From the NCBI RefSeq assembly GCF_018459925.1, contig NZ_CP075371.1:1984001-2048000 (forward strand): 64,000 bases of DNA, read 5' to 3'. Shown here piece after piece: positions 56,545-64,000 of the stretch. The translations under genes were made by a program, and so were the position numbers. The notes below the pieces were generated by a model. The model did no database searches. It was not told the DNA's origin and worked only from the letters and a program-made list of their open reading frames with translations. This DNA comes from Nocardioides aquaticus. GTDB taxonomy: Bacteria; Actinomycetota; Actinomycetes; Propionibacteriales; Nocardioidaceae. How positions within the stretch are numbered: the stretch's first letter is position 1; every line of letters starts with the position of its first letter.

Positions 56545-57405
56545 TCACGCGTCGGGGTCGGTGACGAAGTCGATGAGCTCCTCGACCCTACCGAGCAGGG
56601 CCGGCTCGCAGTCGGCGTAGGTCGAGACGCGCGCGAGGATCCGCTGCCAGGCCCGGGCGATGTCGGCCTGCTCGGCGTGCGGCCATCCCAGGGCGGCGCA
56701 GATGCCGCGCTTCCACTCCACCGAGCGCGGGATCTCGGGCCACGCCTCCAGGCCGACCCGCTGCGGCTTGACGGCGGCCCAGACGTCGACGAACGGGTGG
56801 CCGACGACCAGGACGTGCTCGCCCAGCGGGGAGGCCGCGACCTCGGCGGCCACGCGGCTCTCCTTCGAGCCGGGCACGAGGTGGTCGACCAGGACGCCGA
56901 CCCGCCGGCCGGGGCCGGGAGCGAAGTCTCGGAGCTGGGCGGGCAGGTCGTCGACGCCGTGCAGCATCTCCACGACCACGCCCTCCAGGCGCAGGTCCTC
57001 GCCCCAGACCTTCTCGACCAGCTCGGCGTCGTGCTTGCCCTCGACGAAGATGCGGCTGGCGCGGGCCACCCGGGCGCGGGCGCCGGCGACGGCGACCGAC
57101 CCGGAGGCCGTACGGGTGGGGGCGGCCGGGGCGCGCACGTGCACCGGGGCGGACAGCACGACCGGTCGACCCTCGATCAGGAAGCCGGCGCCGAGCGGGA
57201 AGGTGCGGCGCTTGCCGTGCCGGTCCTCGAGGGTCAGCACGTGCAGGTCGCGGTCGACCGAGACGACCTCCCCGCAGAAGTCGGTGGTGACCTCCTCCAC
57301 GACGGTGCCGAGGTCGGCCGTGGCCGGTTGCGCACGCCCGCGTCGGGGCGCGCGCCAGTCGCCGGAGAGGACGTCGGATCCGTAGCGGTCGCTCACCCGG
57401 GACAC
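56545..57405 (-). CDS. DUF3097 family protein
   Basis: 286 residues from GTG 57405 (GTG 57396 possible). A conserved actinobacterial protein: DFCGEVVSVDRDLHVLTLED, RIFVEGKHDAELVEKVWGED and GVLVDHLVPGSKESRVA resemble a TOPRIM-like domain with an acidic EGKHD site. Function unestablished. It sits between hemW and hrcA, as in many actinobacterial genomes. Confidence 0.9.
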   Translation of the reverse strand: MSRVSDRYGSDVLSGDWRAPRRGRAQPATADLGTVVEEVTTDFCGEVVSVDRDLHVLTLEDRHGKRRTFPLGAGFLIEGRPVVLSAPVHVRAPAAPTRTASGSVAVAGARARVARASRIFVEGKHDAELVEKVWGEDLRLEGVVVEMLHGVDDLPAQLRDFAPGPGRRVGVLVDHLVPGSKESRVAAEVAASPLGEHVLVVGHPFVDVWAAVKPQRVGLEAWPEIPRSVEWKRGICAALGWPHAEQADIARAWQRILARVSTYADCEPALLGRVEELIDFVTDPDA

Positions 57406-57447
57406 GGTAGGCGGCGCCGCCTACGGTGCCCGGGACGCGCGCCGGGG

Positions 57448-57687
57448 TCAGGACCCGGTGCTGTCGTCCCCCTCGTCGTGGGAGGTGTCGTTCTCGCCGA
57501 ACGGGCCGTCGGGCTCCGAGCGCTCCACCGGCTTGCCGCTGGACATCAGGTCGTCGACCTGCTCGCCGTCGGTGAGGCCCTCGGCCAGCGGGTTCTCCTC
57601 GCTGGGCACCAGGTCCTCGGGCAGCTGGTCGTCCGAGATCCCGATGTCGGGTCCGGCGGTGGCGTCTTCGTCGGAGGCGTTGCTCAT
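57448..57687 (-). CDS. small acidic conserved protein
   Basis: 79 residues, rich in Asp and Glu and probably disordered (DDQLPEDLVPSEENPLAEGL, PFGENDTSHDEGDDS). Similar acidic short proteins are common in actinobacteria; no function is known. It has its own gap of 43 bases to the DUF3097 start and 60 to the next stop. Confidence 0.65.
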   Translation of the reverse strand: MSNASDEDATAGPDIGISDDQLPEDLVPSEENPLAEGLTDGEQVDDLMSSGKPVERSEPDGPFGENDTSHDEGDDSTGS

Positions 57688-57749
57688 GGCGCGACGCTAG
57701 TGGGTCCGGCGCGGGCGTCAACCACCCCGTGGACCTGGTCCCGGCGGGG

Positions 57750-58628
57750 TCAGGCGAGAGGGAGTCGTCGGCCGCCGCGGGGGAGCGCGTCGTACCCCCG
57801 GCGGACGGCGTCGGCGAGCAGGTGCCGCGGGAAGGGCCACTCGCCGCGTGCCAGCGCCTCGTCCGGACCGACGCCGCCGGCGGCCAGGTCGCGCACCTGC
57901 TGGGCGAGCAGGCCGAGCTCGTTGCGCTGCTGCTCGACGTGGTCGCGGTCGACCGGCCGTCCGTGGCCGGGCACCACCAGGGTCGCGGGGGTGAGCAGGT
58001 CCAGGACGACGTCGAGGGTCGAGGGCCAGGCCAGCGGGTGGCAGTCCGGTCCGAGACCGGGGACGGCGAGGCCGCCCACGGAGCGTTCCCCCGCGAGCTC
58101 GGACTGCTCGACCAGGTCGCCGGCCAGGACCAGGTCGACGTCGCCGACCCGGACGACGAGGTCGCCCCCGGTGTGGCCCGCGCCGGGGTGGACCAGCTCG
58201 ACCACCCGGTCGCCGAGGTCGAGGACGCTGACGGCGGAGAACACGTGGTCCGGGGCGACCAGCGCGGTCGCGGCCAGCTCGGCCGCGTGCTCCTCCGCGG
58301 GGTCGGCGGCCATCCGCAGGCGGGTGTCCTCGCCCCAGCGCGCCAGCTCCGCGGCCGCGGTCTCCTGGGCGTGCACCGGCACCGCCGGCCACCGTGCGCG
58401 GAAGGCGGCGACGCCGAAGGCGTGGTCGTGGTGCCAGTGGGTGGTCACCACGGCCACGACGTCGCCGGGCAGCCCGGCGACCGCCTCGGCCACGGGGGCC
58501 GCCGCGGCGGTCGAGCCGGAGGTGTCGACCACGACCATGCCGGCGGCACCGCCGACGACGGACACGTTGACGTCGCACCACGGCTGCGGGGCGACCCAGA
58601 CGCGGTCGGCGACCTCGGTGAACGGCAC
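57750..58628 (-). CDS. MBL-fold metallohydrolase
   Basis: 292 residues. The metal site [17 protein letters not shown] is followed by [13 protein letters not shown] and [19 protein letters not shown], the five-motif set of the metallo-beta-lactamase fold. The layout resembles glyoxalase II-like or quinolone-type hydrolases; substrate unknown. It starts 120 bases from hrcA, divergent. Confidence 0.88.
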   Translation of the reverse strand: MPFTEVADRVWVAPQPWCDVNVSVVGGAAGMVVVDTSGSTAAAAPVAEAVAGLPGDVVAVVTTHWHHDHAFGVAAFRARWPAVPVHAQETAAAELARWGEDTRLRMAADPAEEHAAELAATALVAPDHVFSAVSVLDLGDRVVELVHPGAGHTGGDLVVRVGDVDLVLAGDLVEQSELAGERSVGGLAVPGLGPDCHPLAWPSTLDVVLDLLTPATLVVPGHGRPVDRDHVEQQRNELGLLAQQVRDLAAGGVGPDEALARGEWPFPRHLLADAVRRGYDALPRGGRRLPLA

Positions 58629-58699
58629 GCCCTCACCCTAGGCCCGCACGCCCCCGGCCCTCCCCGCGGAGGCGGTGGATCGGGCCCCACGCGCTAGGA

Positions 58700-58726
58700 T
58701 TGGCACTCACGATCGGGGAGTGCCAG
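58700..58726 (+). promoter_or_regulatory. CIRCE operator of hrcA-dnaJ
   Basis: TTGGCACTC and GAGTGCCAG separated by nine bases, the standard CIRCE element bound by HrcA. A -10 hexamer TAGGAT (58695-58700) directly precedes it, so the operator covers the transcription start, about 22 bases before the hrcA ATG. Confidence 0.93.
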
Positions 58727-58747
58727 ACGCGGGAGGAGGACCGGGGG

Positions 58748-59815
58748 ATGCAGGAGGAACGCAGGCTCGCCGTGCTGCGCGCCATCGTCGAGGACTACGT
58801 GTCCACCGAGGAGCCGGTCGGCTCCAAGGCGCTCGTCGAGCGGCACCGCCTGGGCGTCTCGCCGGCCACCGTGCGCAACGACATGGCCGTGCTGGAGGAC
58901 GAGGGCTACATCGCGCAGCCCCACACCAGCGCCGGCCGGGTGCCGACCGACAAGGGCTACCGGCTCTTCGTCGACCGGCTCACCACCGTCAAGCCGATGA
59001 CGGGGGCCGAGAAGCGGGCGATCGCGACCTTCCTCGACGGCGCCGTCGACCTCGACGACGTCGTCGGCCGCTCGGTGCGGCTTCTCTCGCAGCTGACCCG
59101 TCAGGTGGCCGTCGTGCAGTACCCCGTGCTGTCGCGGTCCACCGTGCGCCACGTCGAGCTCGTCGCGCTCGCCCCGACCCGGCTCCTGGTCGTGCTGATC
59201 CTGTCCACCGGCCGCGTCGAGCAGCGGGTCGTCGAGGTCGCCGAGCCGATGGGCGACGAGGACCTCGCCGACCTCCGCAGCCTGGTGAACCGGGCCGCGG
59301 TCGGCGAGCTGATCGCCTCCGCTGCCGACGCCTTGCGCGCGCTCGCCGGCCCACCCCCCGGTCCGGCCGAGGATCCCGCCGTCGCCGGCCCCGAGGACGC
59401 CACCCGGGCCACCAGCGCGGCGAGCAGCCCGGTCGTCGAGGCCCTGCTCGAGGCGATGAGCGACCACCGCTCCGACGAGCGGGTCGCGGTCGGCGGCGCG
59501 GCGAACCTCGCCCGCCACGTCGACAGCCCCGACTCGGCAGTCCGTCCGCTGCTCGAGGCGCTGGAGGAGCACGTCGTGCTGCTCAAGCTGCTCGGGGAGG
59601 CCGGCGCCGACGGTGCGGTCACGGTGCGCATCGGCCGCGAGGGGCCGTACGAGCAGCTGGCCTCGACCAGCGTGGTCGCCACCGGGTACGGCCCGCGCGA
59701 CGACGTCCTCGCCACGCTCGGCGTCGTCGGCCCCACCCGGATGGACTACCCCGGCACGATGGCCGCGGTCCGCGCCGTGGCCCGCTACGTCACCCGCATC
59801 CTCGACGAGGCCTGA
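58748..59815 (+). CDS. hrcA: heat-inducible transcription repressor HrcA
   Basis: 355 residues from ATG 58748. The winged-helix N-terminus [40 protein letters not shown] and [20 protein letters not shown] are diagnostic. The C-terminal ligand-like domain ends [20 protein letters not shown]. It represses itself and other CIRCE genes until heat shock. Confidence 0.97.
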   Translation: MQEERRLAVLRAIVEDYVSTEEPVGSKALVERHRLGVSPATVRNDMAVLEDEGYIAQPHTSAGRVPTDKGYRLFVDRLTTVKPMTGAEKRAIATFLDGAVDLDDVVGRSVRLLSQLTRQVAVVQYPVLSRSTVRHVELVALAPTRLLVVLILSTGRVEQRVVEVAEPMGDEDLADLRSLVNRAAVGELIASAADALRALAGPPPGPAEDPAVAGPEDATRATSAASSPVVEALLEAMSDHRSDERVAVGGAANLARHVDSPDSAVRPLLEALEEHVVLLKLLGEAGADGAVTVRIGREGPYEQLASTSVVATGYGPRDDVLATLGVVGPTRMDYPGTMAAVRAVARYVTRILDEA

Positions 59816-59902
59816 CCGGCCCCGCCCCCGGCGCGGCCCCGGCCGCGCCCGTACCCCCGACCTGCCCCCAGCCCCCACGGACCGAAGGACGATGATCCCA
59901 GC

Positions 59903-61096
59903 GTGAGCCAGGACCTCTACGCGATGCTCGGCGTCGAGCGCGACGCCGACAGCGACACCATCAAGAAGGCCTACCGCCGCCTCGCTCGCCAGCTCCACCC
60001 GGACGTGAACCCGGACCCGGCGACGCAGGAGCGGTTCAAGGAGGTCTCGGCGGCCTACGAGGTGCTCTCGGACCCCCAGAAGCGCTCGGCCTACGACCGC
60101 GGCGGCGACCCCTTCGGCGGGGCCGGCGCCGGCGGGTTCGGCCAGGGTGCGGGCTTCTCGTTCACCGACATCATGGACGCCTTCTTCGGCGGCCAGGGCG
60201 GTGCCGCCGGTGGGGGCCGAGGACCGCGTCCCCGCAGCCGCCGCGGCCAGGACGCGCTGATCCGGCTCGAGATCAGCCTCGCCGAGGCCGCCTTCGGGGT
60301 CACCCGGGAGCTCAAGGTCGACACCGCGGTGCTGTGCACGACCTGCGACGGCGCCGGTGCCGCGCCCGGCACGCAGCCGGTGGCCTGCGAGACCTGTCGT
60401 GGTGCCGGCGAGGTCGCCCAGGTGCAGCGGTCGTTCCTCGGCGAGGTGCGCACGCTGCGCCCCTGCCCGGCCTGCCGCGGGTTCGGCTCGATCATCCCGG
60501 AGCCCTGCCGGACCTGCGCCGGCGACGGCCGGGTCCGCTCGCGTCGCTCGTTGACGGTCAAGATCCCGCCCGGCGTCGACACCGGCACCCGGGTGCAGCT
60601 GACGGAGCAGGGCGAGATCGGTCCCGGCGGTGGCCCGGCCGGCGACCTCTACGTCGAGATCAACGTCGCCGCGCACCCGGTCTTCACCCGCCACGGCGAC
60701 GACCTGCACTGCGTGGTCACGGTGCCGATGGCGGCCGCCGCGCTCGGCACCACGCTCACCCTGCCCACCCTGGAGGCCGACGTCGTCGACCGCCCGGAGG
60801 AGGAGGGCCCGCTGGTGGACCCCGACCTGTCCACCTCGCACGACCTGGAGATCAAGCCGGGCACCCAGTCGGGCCTCGAGCAGGTCCTGCGCGGGCGCGG
60901 CGTGCCCGGCCTGCGGGGCGGGCGCGGTGACCTGGTCGTCAGCGTCAGCGTGGAGACGCCGACCCGGCTGGACGCCCGGCAGACCGAGCTGCTCGAGGAG
61001 CTGGCCGCGATCCGCGGCGAGCAGCGCCCCGACGGCCAGGTCAAGCCCCGTCAGTCGTCGGTGTTCGGCCGGCTCCGCGACGCCTTCAACCACTAG
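59903..61096 (+). CDS. dnaJ: chaperone protein DnaJ
   Basis: 397 residues from GTG 59903. J-domain with [18 protein letters not shown] (HPD), Gly/Phe-rich stretch ([16 protein letters not shown]), four zinc-finger repeats [27 protein letters not shown] and CRTCAGDGR, then the client-binding domains. It stimulates DnaK. It follows hrcA, as usual for the DnaJ2-type copy. Confidence 0.97.
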   Translation: MSQDLYAMLGVERDADSDTIKKAYRRLARQLHPDVNPDPATQERFKEVSAAYEVLSDPQKRSAYDRGGDPFGGAGAGGFGQGAGFSFTDIMDAFFGGQGGAAGGGRGPRPRSRRGQDALIRLEISLAEAAFGVTRELKVDTAVLCTTCDGAGAAPGTQPVACETCRGAGEVAQVQRSFLGEVRTLRPCPACRGFGSIIPEPCRTCAGDGRVRSRRSLTVKIPPGVDTGTRVQLTEQGEIGPGGGPAGDLYVEINVAAHPVFTRHGDDLHCVVTVPMAAAALGTTLTLPTLEADVVDRPEEEGPLVDPDLSTSHDLEIKPGTQSGLEQVLRGRGVPGLRGGRGDLVVSVSVETPTRLDARQTELLEELAAIRGEQRPDGQVKPRQSSVFGRLRDAFNH

Positions 61097-61107
61097 GACG
61101 CGGCGCG

Positions 61108-61875
61108 GTGAGCCTCCCGGTGCACCTGGTGCCCACCCTGGCCGGTGTGGGGGTGGGCGCCACCGTGACGGTCGAGGGCGACGAGGCCCACCACGCGGTC
61201 GCCGTACGCCGGCTGCGGGTCGGCGAGCAGGTCGTCCTGACCGACGGGGCCGGGGCGCGCGTGGTGGCCGAGGTGTCCGCGACCGGCAAGCGGACCTTCG
61301 ACGCCGTCGTGGTCTCGCGCGAGGACCTGGGCCGGCCCGACCCGGAGCTGGTCGTGGTTCAGGCGCTGCCGAAGGGCGACCGGGGCGAGCTGGCCGTCGA
61401 GGTGCTCACCGAGGTCGGCGCCGCGCGGGTCGTGCCCTGGGCGGCGGAGCGCAGCGTGGCCGTGTGGCGCGGCGAACGGGCGGTGAAGTCGCTGGCCCGG
61501 TGGAGGGCCACCGCCCGCGAGGCCGCCAAGCAGGCCCGCCGCCCCTGGCACCCCGAGGTCGACGAGCTGGCCCGCACCGGGCGGGTCCTCGAGCTGGTAG
61601 CGACCGCCGACCTGGCCGTGGTGCTGCACGAGGACGCCACCGAGGCGCTGGCCGACCTCGACGTCCCGGCCTCCGGCACCCTCGTGGTCGTGGTCGGGCC
61701 CGAGGGCGGCCTCACCGACGACGAGGTCGCCGCCCTGGTCTCGGCCGGCGCCCGCTCGGTACGGCTGGGCGCGGAGGTGCTGCGTACCTCGACCGCCGGC
61801 GTCGTCGCCTGTGCGGCGCTGCTGGCCCGCACCCCCCGCTGGCGCCGAGATGACGCTTCCGGACAGCCGAGATGA
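61108..61875 (+). CDS. rsmE: 16S rRNA m3U1498 methyltransferase RsmE
   Basis: 255 residues. A PUA-like N-terminus (GDEAHHAVAVRRLRVGEQVV) and a SPOUT knot (VVVVGPEGGLTDDEVAAL, SVRLGAEVLRTSTAGVVACA) identify RsmE. The last ten residues (RDDASGQPR) come from a copy of the dispersed 22-bp repeat that covers the stop codon, so the original C-terminus was probably replaced or extended. Confidence 0.95.
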   Translation: MSLPVHLVPTLAGVGVGATVTVEGDEAHHAVAVRRLRVGEQVVLTDGAGARVVAEVSATGKRTFDAVVVSREDLGRPDPELVVVQALPKGDRGELAVEVLTEVGAARVVPWAAERSVAVWRGERAVKSLARWRATAREAAKQARRPWHPEVDELARTGRVLELVATADLAVVLHEDATEALADLDVPASGTLVVVVGPEGGLTDDEVAALVSAGARSVRLGAEVLRTSTAGVVACAALLARTPRWRRDDASGQPR

Positions 61876-61911
61876 CGCTCGCGGCGCGCCGAGATGTCGA
61901 TTCCGGCGCGC
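61846..61911. repeat. 22-bp repeat, locus C, three units overlapping the rsmE end
   Basis: Units begin at 61846, 61868 and 61890 with CGAGATGACG, CGAGATGACG and CGAGATGTCG. The first two overlap the final codons and stop of rsmE. The array ends eight bases before the stop of the convergent lipoprotein gene. Confidence 0.85.
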
Positions 61912-61918
61912 GCCGGGC

Positions 61919-62896
61919 TCACTCCACGCGGATGGTCTTGGTGTCCTCGGTGGGCCCGGCGCCCTCGCCGTCCGACGGGTCGGAGGTCATCGCGGCGAAC
62001 GTGTACGTGCCCGGGTCGAGGGCGGACACGTCGACCTCGGCCGACCACGGGTAGAGGCGGTCCAGGTAGCCGTCGGCGGTGGCGAAGCCCTCCTGCACGA
62101 CCTCGCCCCCGCTGCGCACCTCCCACGGGACGTTGCCCTCGAACGAGCTGGCCACCCCGGTCGCGGTGAAGGTGTCGCTGACGACCGTGGCCTCCTCGGG
62201 CATGGTCACGTTGACCAGCCCCAGCGTCTGCAGCTGCGGCGCGGCGTTCACCCCGCGGGCGGTGGGGACGCCGAGCAGCGTGGTGGGCTCGCCGCCGTCC
62301 TCCGCGAAGGCCCGCAGCGGCTCGCGCTCCTGGGCGACGCCCTGCAACGTGTACACGACCTGCTGCACGGCCAGCTTCGCCTGCGCCGCGGTCATCCCCT
62401 CGGGACGCTCGGTCCACGATTCGTCCTCGAGGACGACCTCGAAGCCGTCGTCGCCCTGACGCACGTCGGCGAACGAGCCCGTCGGCAGCAGGCTGTCGTA
62501 GTCCGGGTCCAGGGTGCTGCCGCCCGTGAGCATCTCGCCGGCGGCGACCAGCGGGTCGGTGGCCTCGACGGAGCGGAACTCGCGGAACAGTCGCTGGCCC
62601 TGCGGGGTGTCCCCGACCACGTAGACGGGGACCGTCGTGGTCGACGTCGGCTCCTCGGTCTCCTCCGAGGGCTCCTCCGTCGGCGTGGCGGACGCCTCGC
62701 CGGAAGGCTCGGCCTCCTCCGTCGGCGTCGCGGACGCAGCGTCGGACGGGTCGGACGCTGCGGCGTCCTCGGCGGCGTCGTCCCCGCACCCGGCGAGCGC
62801 GGCGAGGGACAACCCGCCCGCGAGCCCGAGGGCGATCGCGCGGTGGCGACGGTGACGGTGGTGGGGGGCAGCAGAGTGGGACCACATGCGCCCCAT
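61919..62896 (-). CDS. GerMN and Gmad2 domain lipoprotein
   Basis: 325 residues from ATG 62896, chosen because GGAGG lies five bases upstream. A basic start and hydrophobic core lead to the lipobox LAGC, then a Glu/Thr/Ser-rich linker. A GerMN domain (VYVVGDTPQGQRLFREFRSV, TLDPDYDSLLPTGS) and a Gmad2 immunoglobulin-like domain (FTATGVASSFEGNVPWEVRS) follow. Related lipoproteins accompany sensor kinases or spore germination; here it stands alone. Confidence 0.85.
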   Translation of the reverse strand: MGRMWSHSAAPHHRHRRHRAIALGLAGGLSLAALAGCGDDAAEDAAASDPSDAASATPTEEAEPSGEASATPTEEPSEETEEPTSTTTVPVYVVGDTPQGQRLFREFRSVEATDPLVAAGEMLTGGSTLDPDYDSLLPTGSFADVRQGDDGFEVVLEDESWTERPEGMTAAQAKLAVQQVVYTLQGVAQEREPLRAFAEDGGEPTTLLGVPTARGVNAAPQLQTLGLVNVTMPEEATVVSDTFTATGVASSFEGNVPWEVRSGGEVVQEGFATADGYLDRLYPWSAEVDVSALDPGTYTFAAMTSDPSDGEGAGPTEDTKTIRVE

Positions 62897-63036
62897 CATC
62901 CCCTCCGGTCCCAGCCGTACGCCGCGCCGCGGCCGCGTGTCGGTGGGCCGTACGCCCCGGCGGTGGTCCGTGCTCCGTTGCCCGTGACAGCATCGCGGCG
63001 ACGGGCGGGACGCGCCCGGCGACGAGGAGGAGCCCT

Positions 63037-63378
63037 GTGGACGACTGCCTGTTCTGCTCGATCGTGGCCGGGGACGTGCCGGCCGAGGTCGTGCACGTGA
63101 CCGAGCGCACCGTCGCCTTCCGCGACATCAACCCCCAGGCGCCGACCCACGTCCTGGTGGTGCCGCGCGAGCACCACCGCGACGCCGCGGCCCTGGCTGC
63201 CGCCGACCCGCAGGCCAGCGCCGAGCTGGTCACCACGGCCGCCGCGGTGGCTGCGGCCGAGGGGCACGCGGAGGCGTACCGACTGGTGTTCAACACCGGC
63301 GCCGGCGCCGGACAGACGGTCTTCCACGCCCACCTGCACGTGGTCGCCGGTCGCGACCTGGGCTGGCCCCCGGGCTGA
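63037..63378 (+). CDS. HIT-family nucleotide hydrolase
   Basis: 113 residues from GTG 63037 with a strong GGAGGAG site. CLFCSIVAGDVPAEVVHVTE opens the protein, and the histidine triad is QTVFHAHLHVVAG. HIT proteins hydrolyse nucleoside phosphoramidates or AMP-linked compounds. Its place between rsmE and phoH is conserved in actinobacteria. Confidence 0.92.
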   Translation: MDDCLFCSIVAGDVPAEVVHVTERTVAFRDINPQAPTHVLVVPREHHRDAAALAAADPQASAELVTTAAAVAAAEGHAEAYRLVFNTGAGAGQTVFHAHLHVVAGRDLGWPPG

Positions 63379-63411
63379 CGGGCCGGGCTGAGGGCCCGCA
63401 CGCGCCGGAAT

Positions 63412-63471
63412 CGTCACCTCGAGGCGCCGCGAGCGTCATCTCGGCTGTCCGCGAGCGTCATCTCGGCTCAG
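63412..63471. repeat. 22-bp repeat, locus D, between convergent genes
   Basis: Minus-strand units at 63412-63433 and 63434-63455 plus a shorter one to 63471, beginning CGTCA(C/T)CTCG on the plus strand; a partial unit precedes them. The last covers the stop codon of the gene at 63468. Confidence 0.85.
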
Positions 63472-63764
63472 CCGGGCAGGACCGCCTGGACCAGCCGGAC
63501 GACGTACATCAGCACCGGGAACGCGAAGACCACCAGCAGCACCCAGGCGGTGACGCGGTGCTTGGTCTTGGTGGCGTCCAGGCGCCCGGCGAAGTCCAGC
63601 AGCGCGCCGTCCGGGACGTGGTTCGTCAGGCCCATCCGCTGCGCGTCGTGGGGCAGGTGCTGACCGGCGAACCACGCCGGCGGGCTGTCGTCGTCGTGGT
63701 CGAAGTCGGTGTCGAACGGGTCGCGGGGGAGCTCGTCGTCGGCGCGGTCGCCCGTCCCCGTCAT
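63468..63764 (-). CDS. small membrane-anchored protein of unknown function
   Basis: 98 residues from ATG 63764. An acidic N-terminus (DELPRDPFDTDFDHDDDSPP), a middle with AQRMGLTNHVPDGALLDFAG and one C-terminal membrane helix, VTAWVLLVVFAFPVLMYVV. The gene lies between the HIT and phoH genes. No family recognised. Longer upstream starts lack support. Confidence 0.65.
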   Translation of the reverse strand: MTGTGDRADDELPRDPFDTDFDHDDDSPPAWFAGQHLPHDAQRMGLTNHVPDGALLDFAGRLDATKTKHRVTAWVLLVVFAFPVLMYVVRLVQAVLPG

Positions 63765-63907
63765 GCGCCCACCGTACGACCACCCGTGGCGGCGGTGCGG
63801 CGACACGCCCCCGGCGTACGATTGCCGGGCGGCGCACGGCTGGAACCAGGGCCCGGGCCGCACCCCTCCCTCCCGTGCCACAGGAAAGGTCGCCCACCCG
63901 GGCCTCC

Positions 63908-64000
63908 ATGACAGACAGCGTGCCCGTCCAGCCCACCAAGCACACCGTGGTGGTCCCCAGCAGCATCGACATGGTCACCCTGCTCGGCCCCGGCGACGAG
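63908..64000 (+). CDS. phoH: PhoH-like ATPase, 5' end only
   Basis: The first 31 codons from ATG 63908 before the window ends. THE segment KHTVVVPSSIDMVTLLGPGD matches the N-terminus of actinobacterial PhoH-like proteins, and the rsmE-HIT-phoH order supports it. The ATPase motifs are outside the window. A TACGAT hexamer near 63815 is a possible promoter. Confidence 0.75.
   Translation, partial: MTDSVPVQPTKHTVVVPSSIDMVTLLGPGDE

Overview
The window is very GC-rich DNA with NTG starts, many leaderless or coupled genes, and an actinobacterial gene order: leuS, degV, comEA, comEC, holA, rpsT, lepA, hemW, DUF3097, hrcA, dnaJ, rsmE, HIT, phoH. With the complete ergothioneine operon, a polyphosphate glucokinase, PhoX/PhoD phosphatases and a WhiB protein, this points to an actinobacterium, most likely Nocardioidaceae (inference).

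Layout. 1-8.4 kb: MMPL transporter (cut by the left edge), a Baeyer-Villiger-type monooxygenase, secreted PhoX, a dehydrogenase, two divergent methyltransferases and a PhyH dioxygenase. 8.4-14.7 kb: a leucine-rich leader peptide and terminator ahead of leuS, a PhoD gene whose Tat signal is out of frame, degV and a truncated comEA. 14.7-29.2 kb: an integrated element. 29.2-39 kb: the comEA tail, a twice-frameshifted comEC, holA, rpsT, a phosphotransferase, a PPOX-SnoaL fusion, a second PhoD and lepA. 39-49.4 kb: amidase, asnB, APH(6)-like kinase, a small regulator with a membrane partner, and egtABCD-ppgK. 49.4-64 kb: a tiny secreted peptide, a membrane histidine kinase, MOSC protein, acyl-CoA synthetase, hemW, housekeeping and unknown genes, the CIRCE-hrcA-dnaJ-rsmE heat-shock cluster, a GerMN lipoprotein, a HIT protein and the start of phoH.

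The most unusual object is the roughly 14.5-kb element inside comEA. A large serine integrase starts at its left end. Removing the element at a shared AC dinucleotide rebuilds a normal ComEA C-terminus. It carries a compact overlapping series of small genes: DUF6011-like, DUF2742-like, a winged-helix gene containing paired inverted repeats that look like an origin, WhiB and an excisionase-like HTH protein. Then come a phage terminase small subunit and a 1040-residue tail tape measure protein, but no terminase large subunit, portal, capsid or other tail gene. A cargo block of lower GC follows (DUF4145, a lipoprotein, a membrane-associated protein, DUF3800). The clean overlaps suggest a phage satellite rather than a decayed prophage.

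Other notable signals are a dispersed 22-bp intergenic repeat at four loci (34.4, 37.0, 61.9 and 63.4 kb), a candidate leuS attenuator, and four single-base losses in G or C runs that break phoD, comEC (twice) and one element gene. These last may be sequencing errors or genuine decay.
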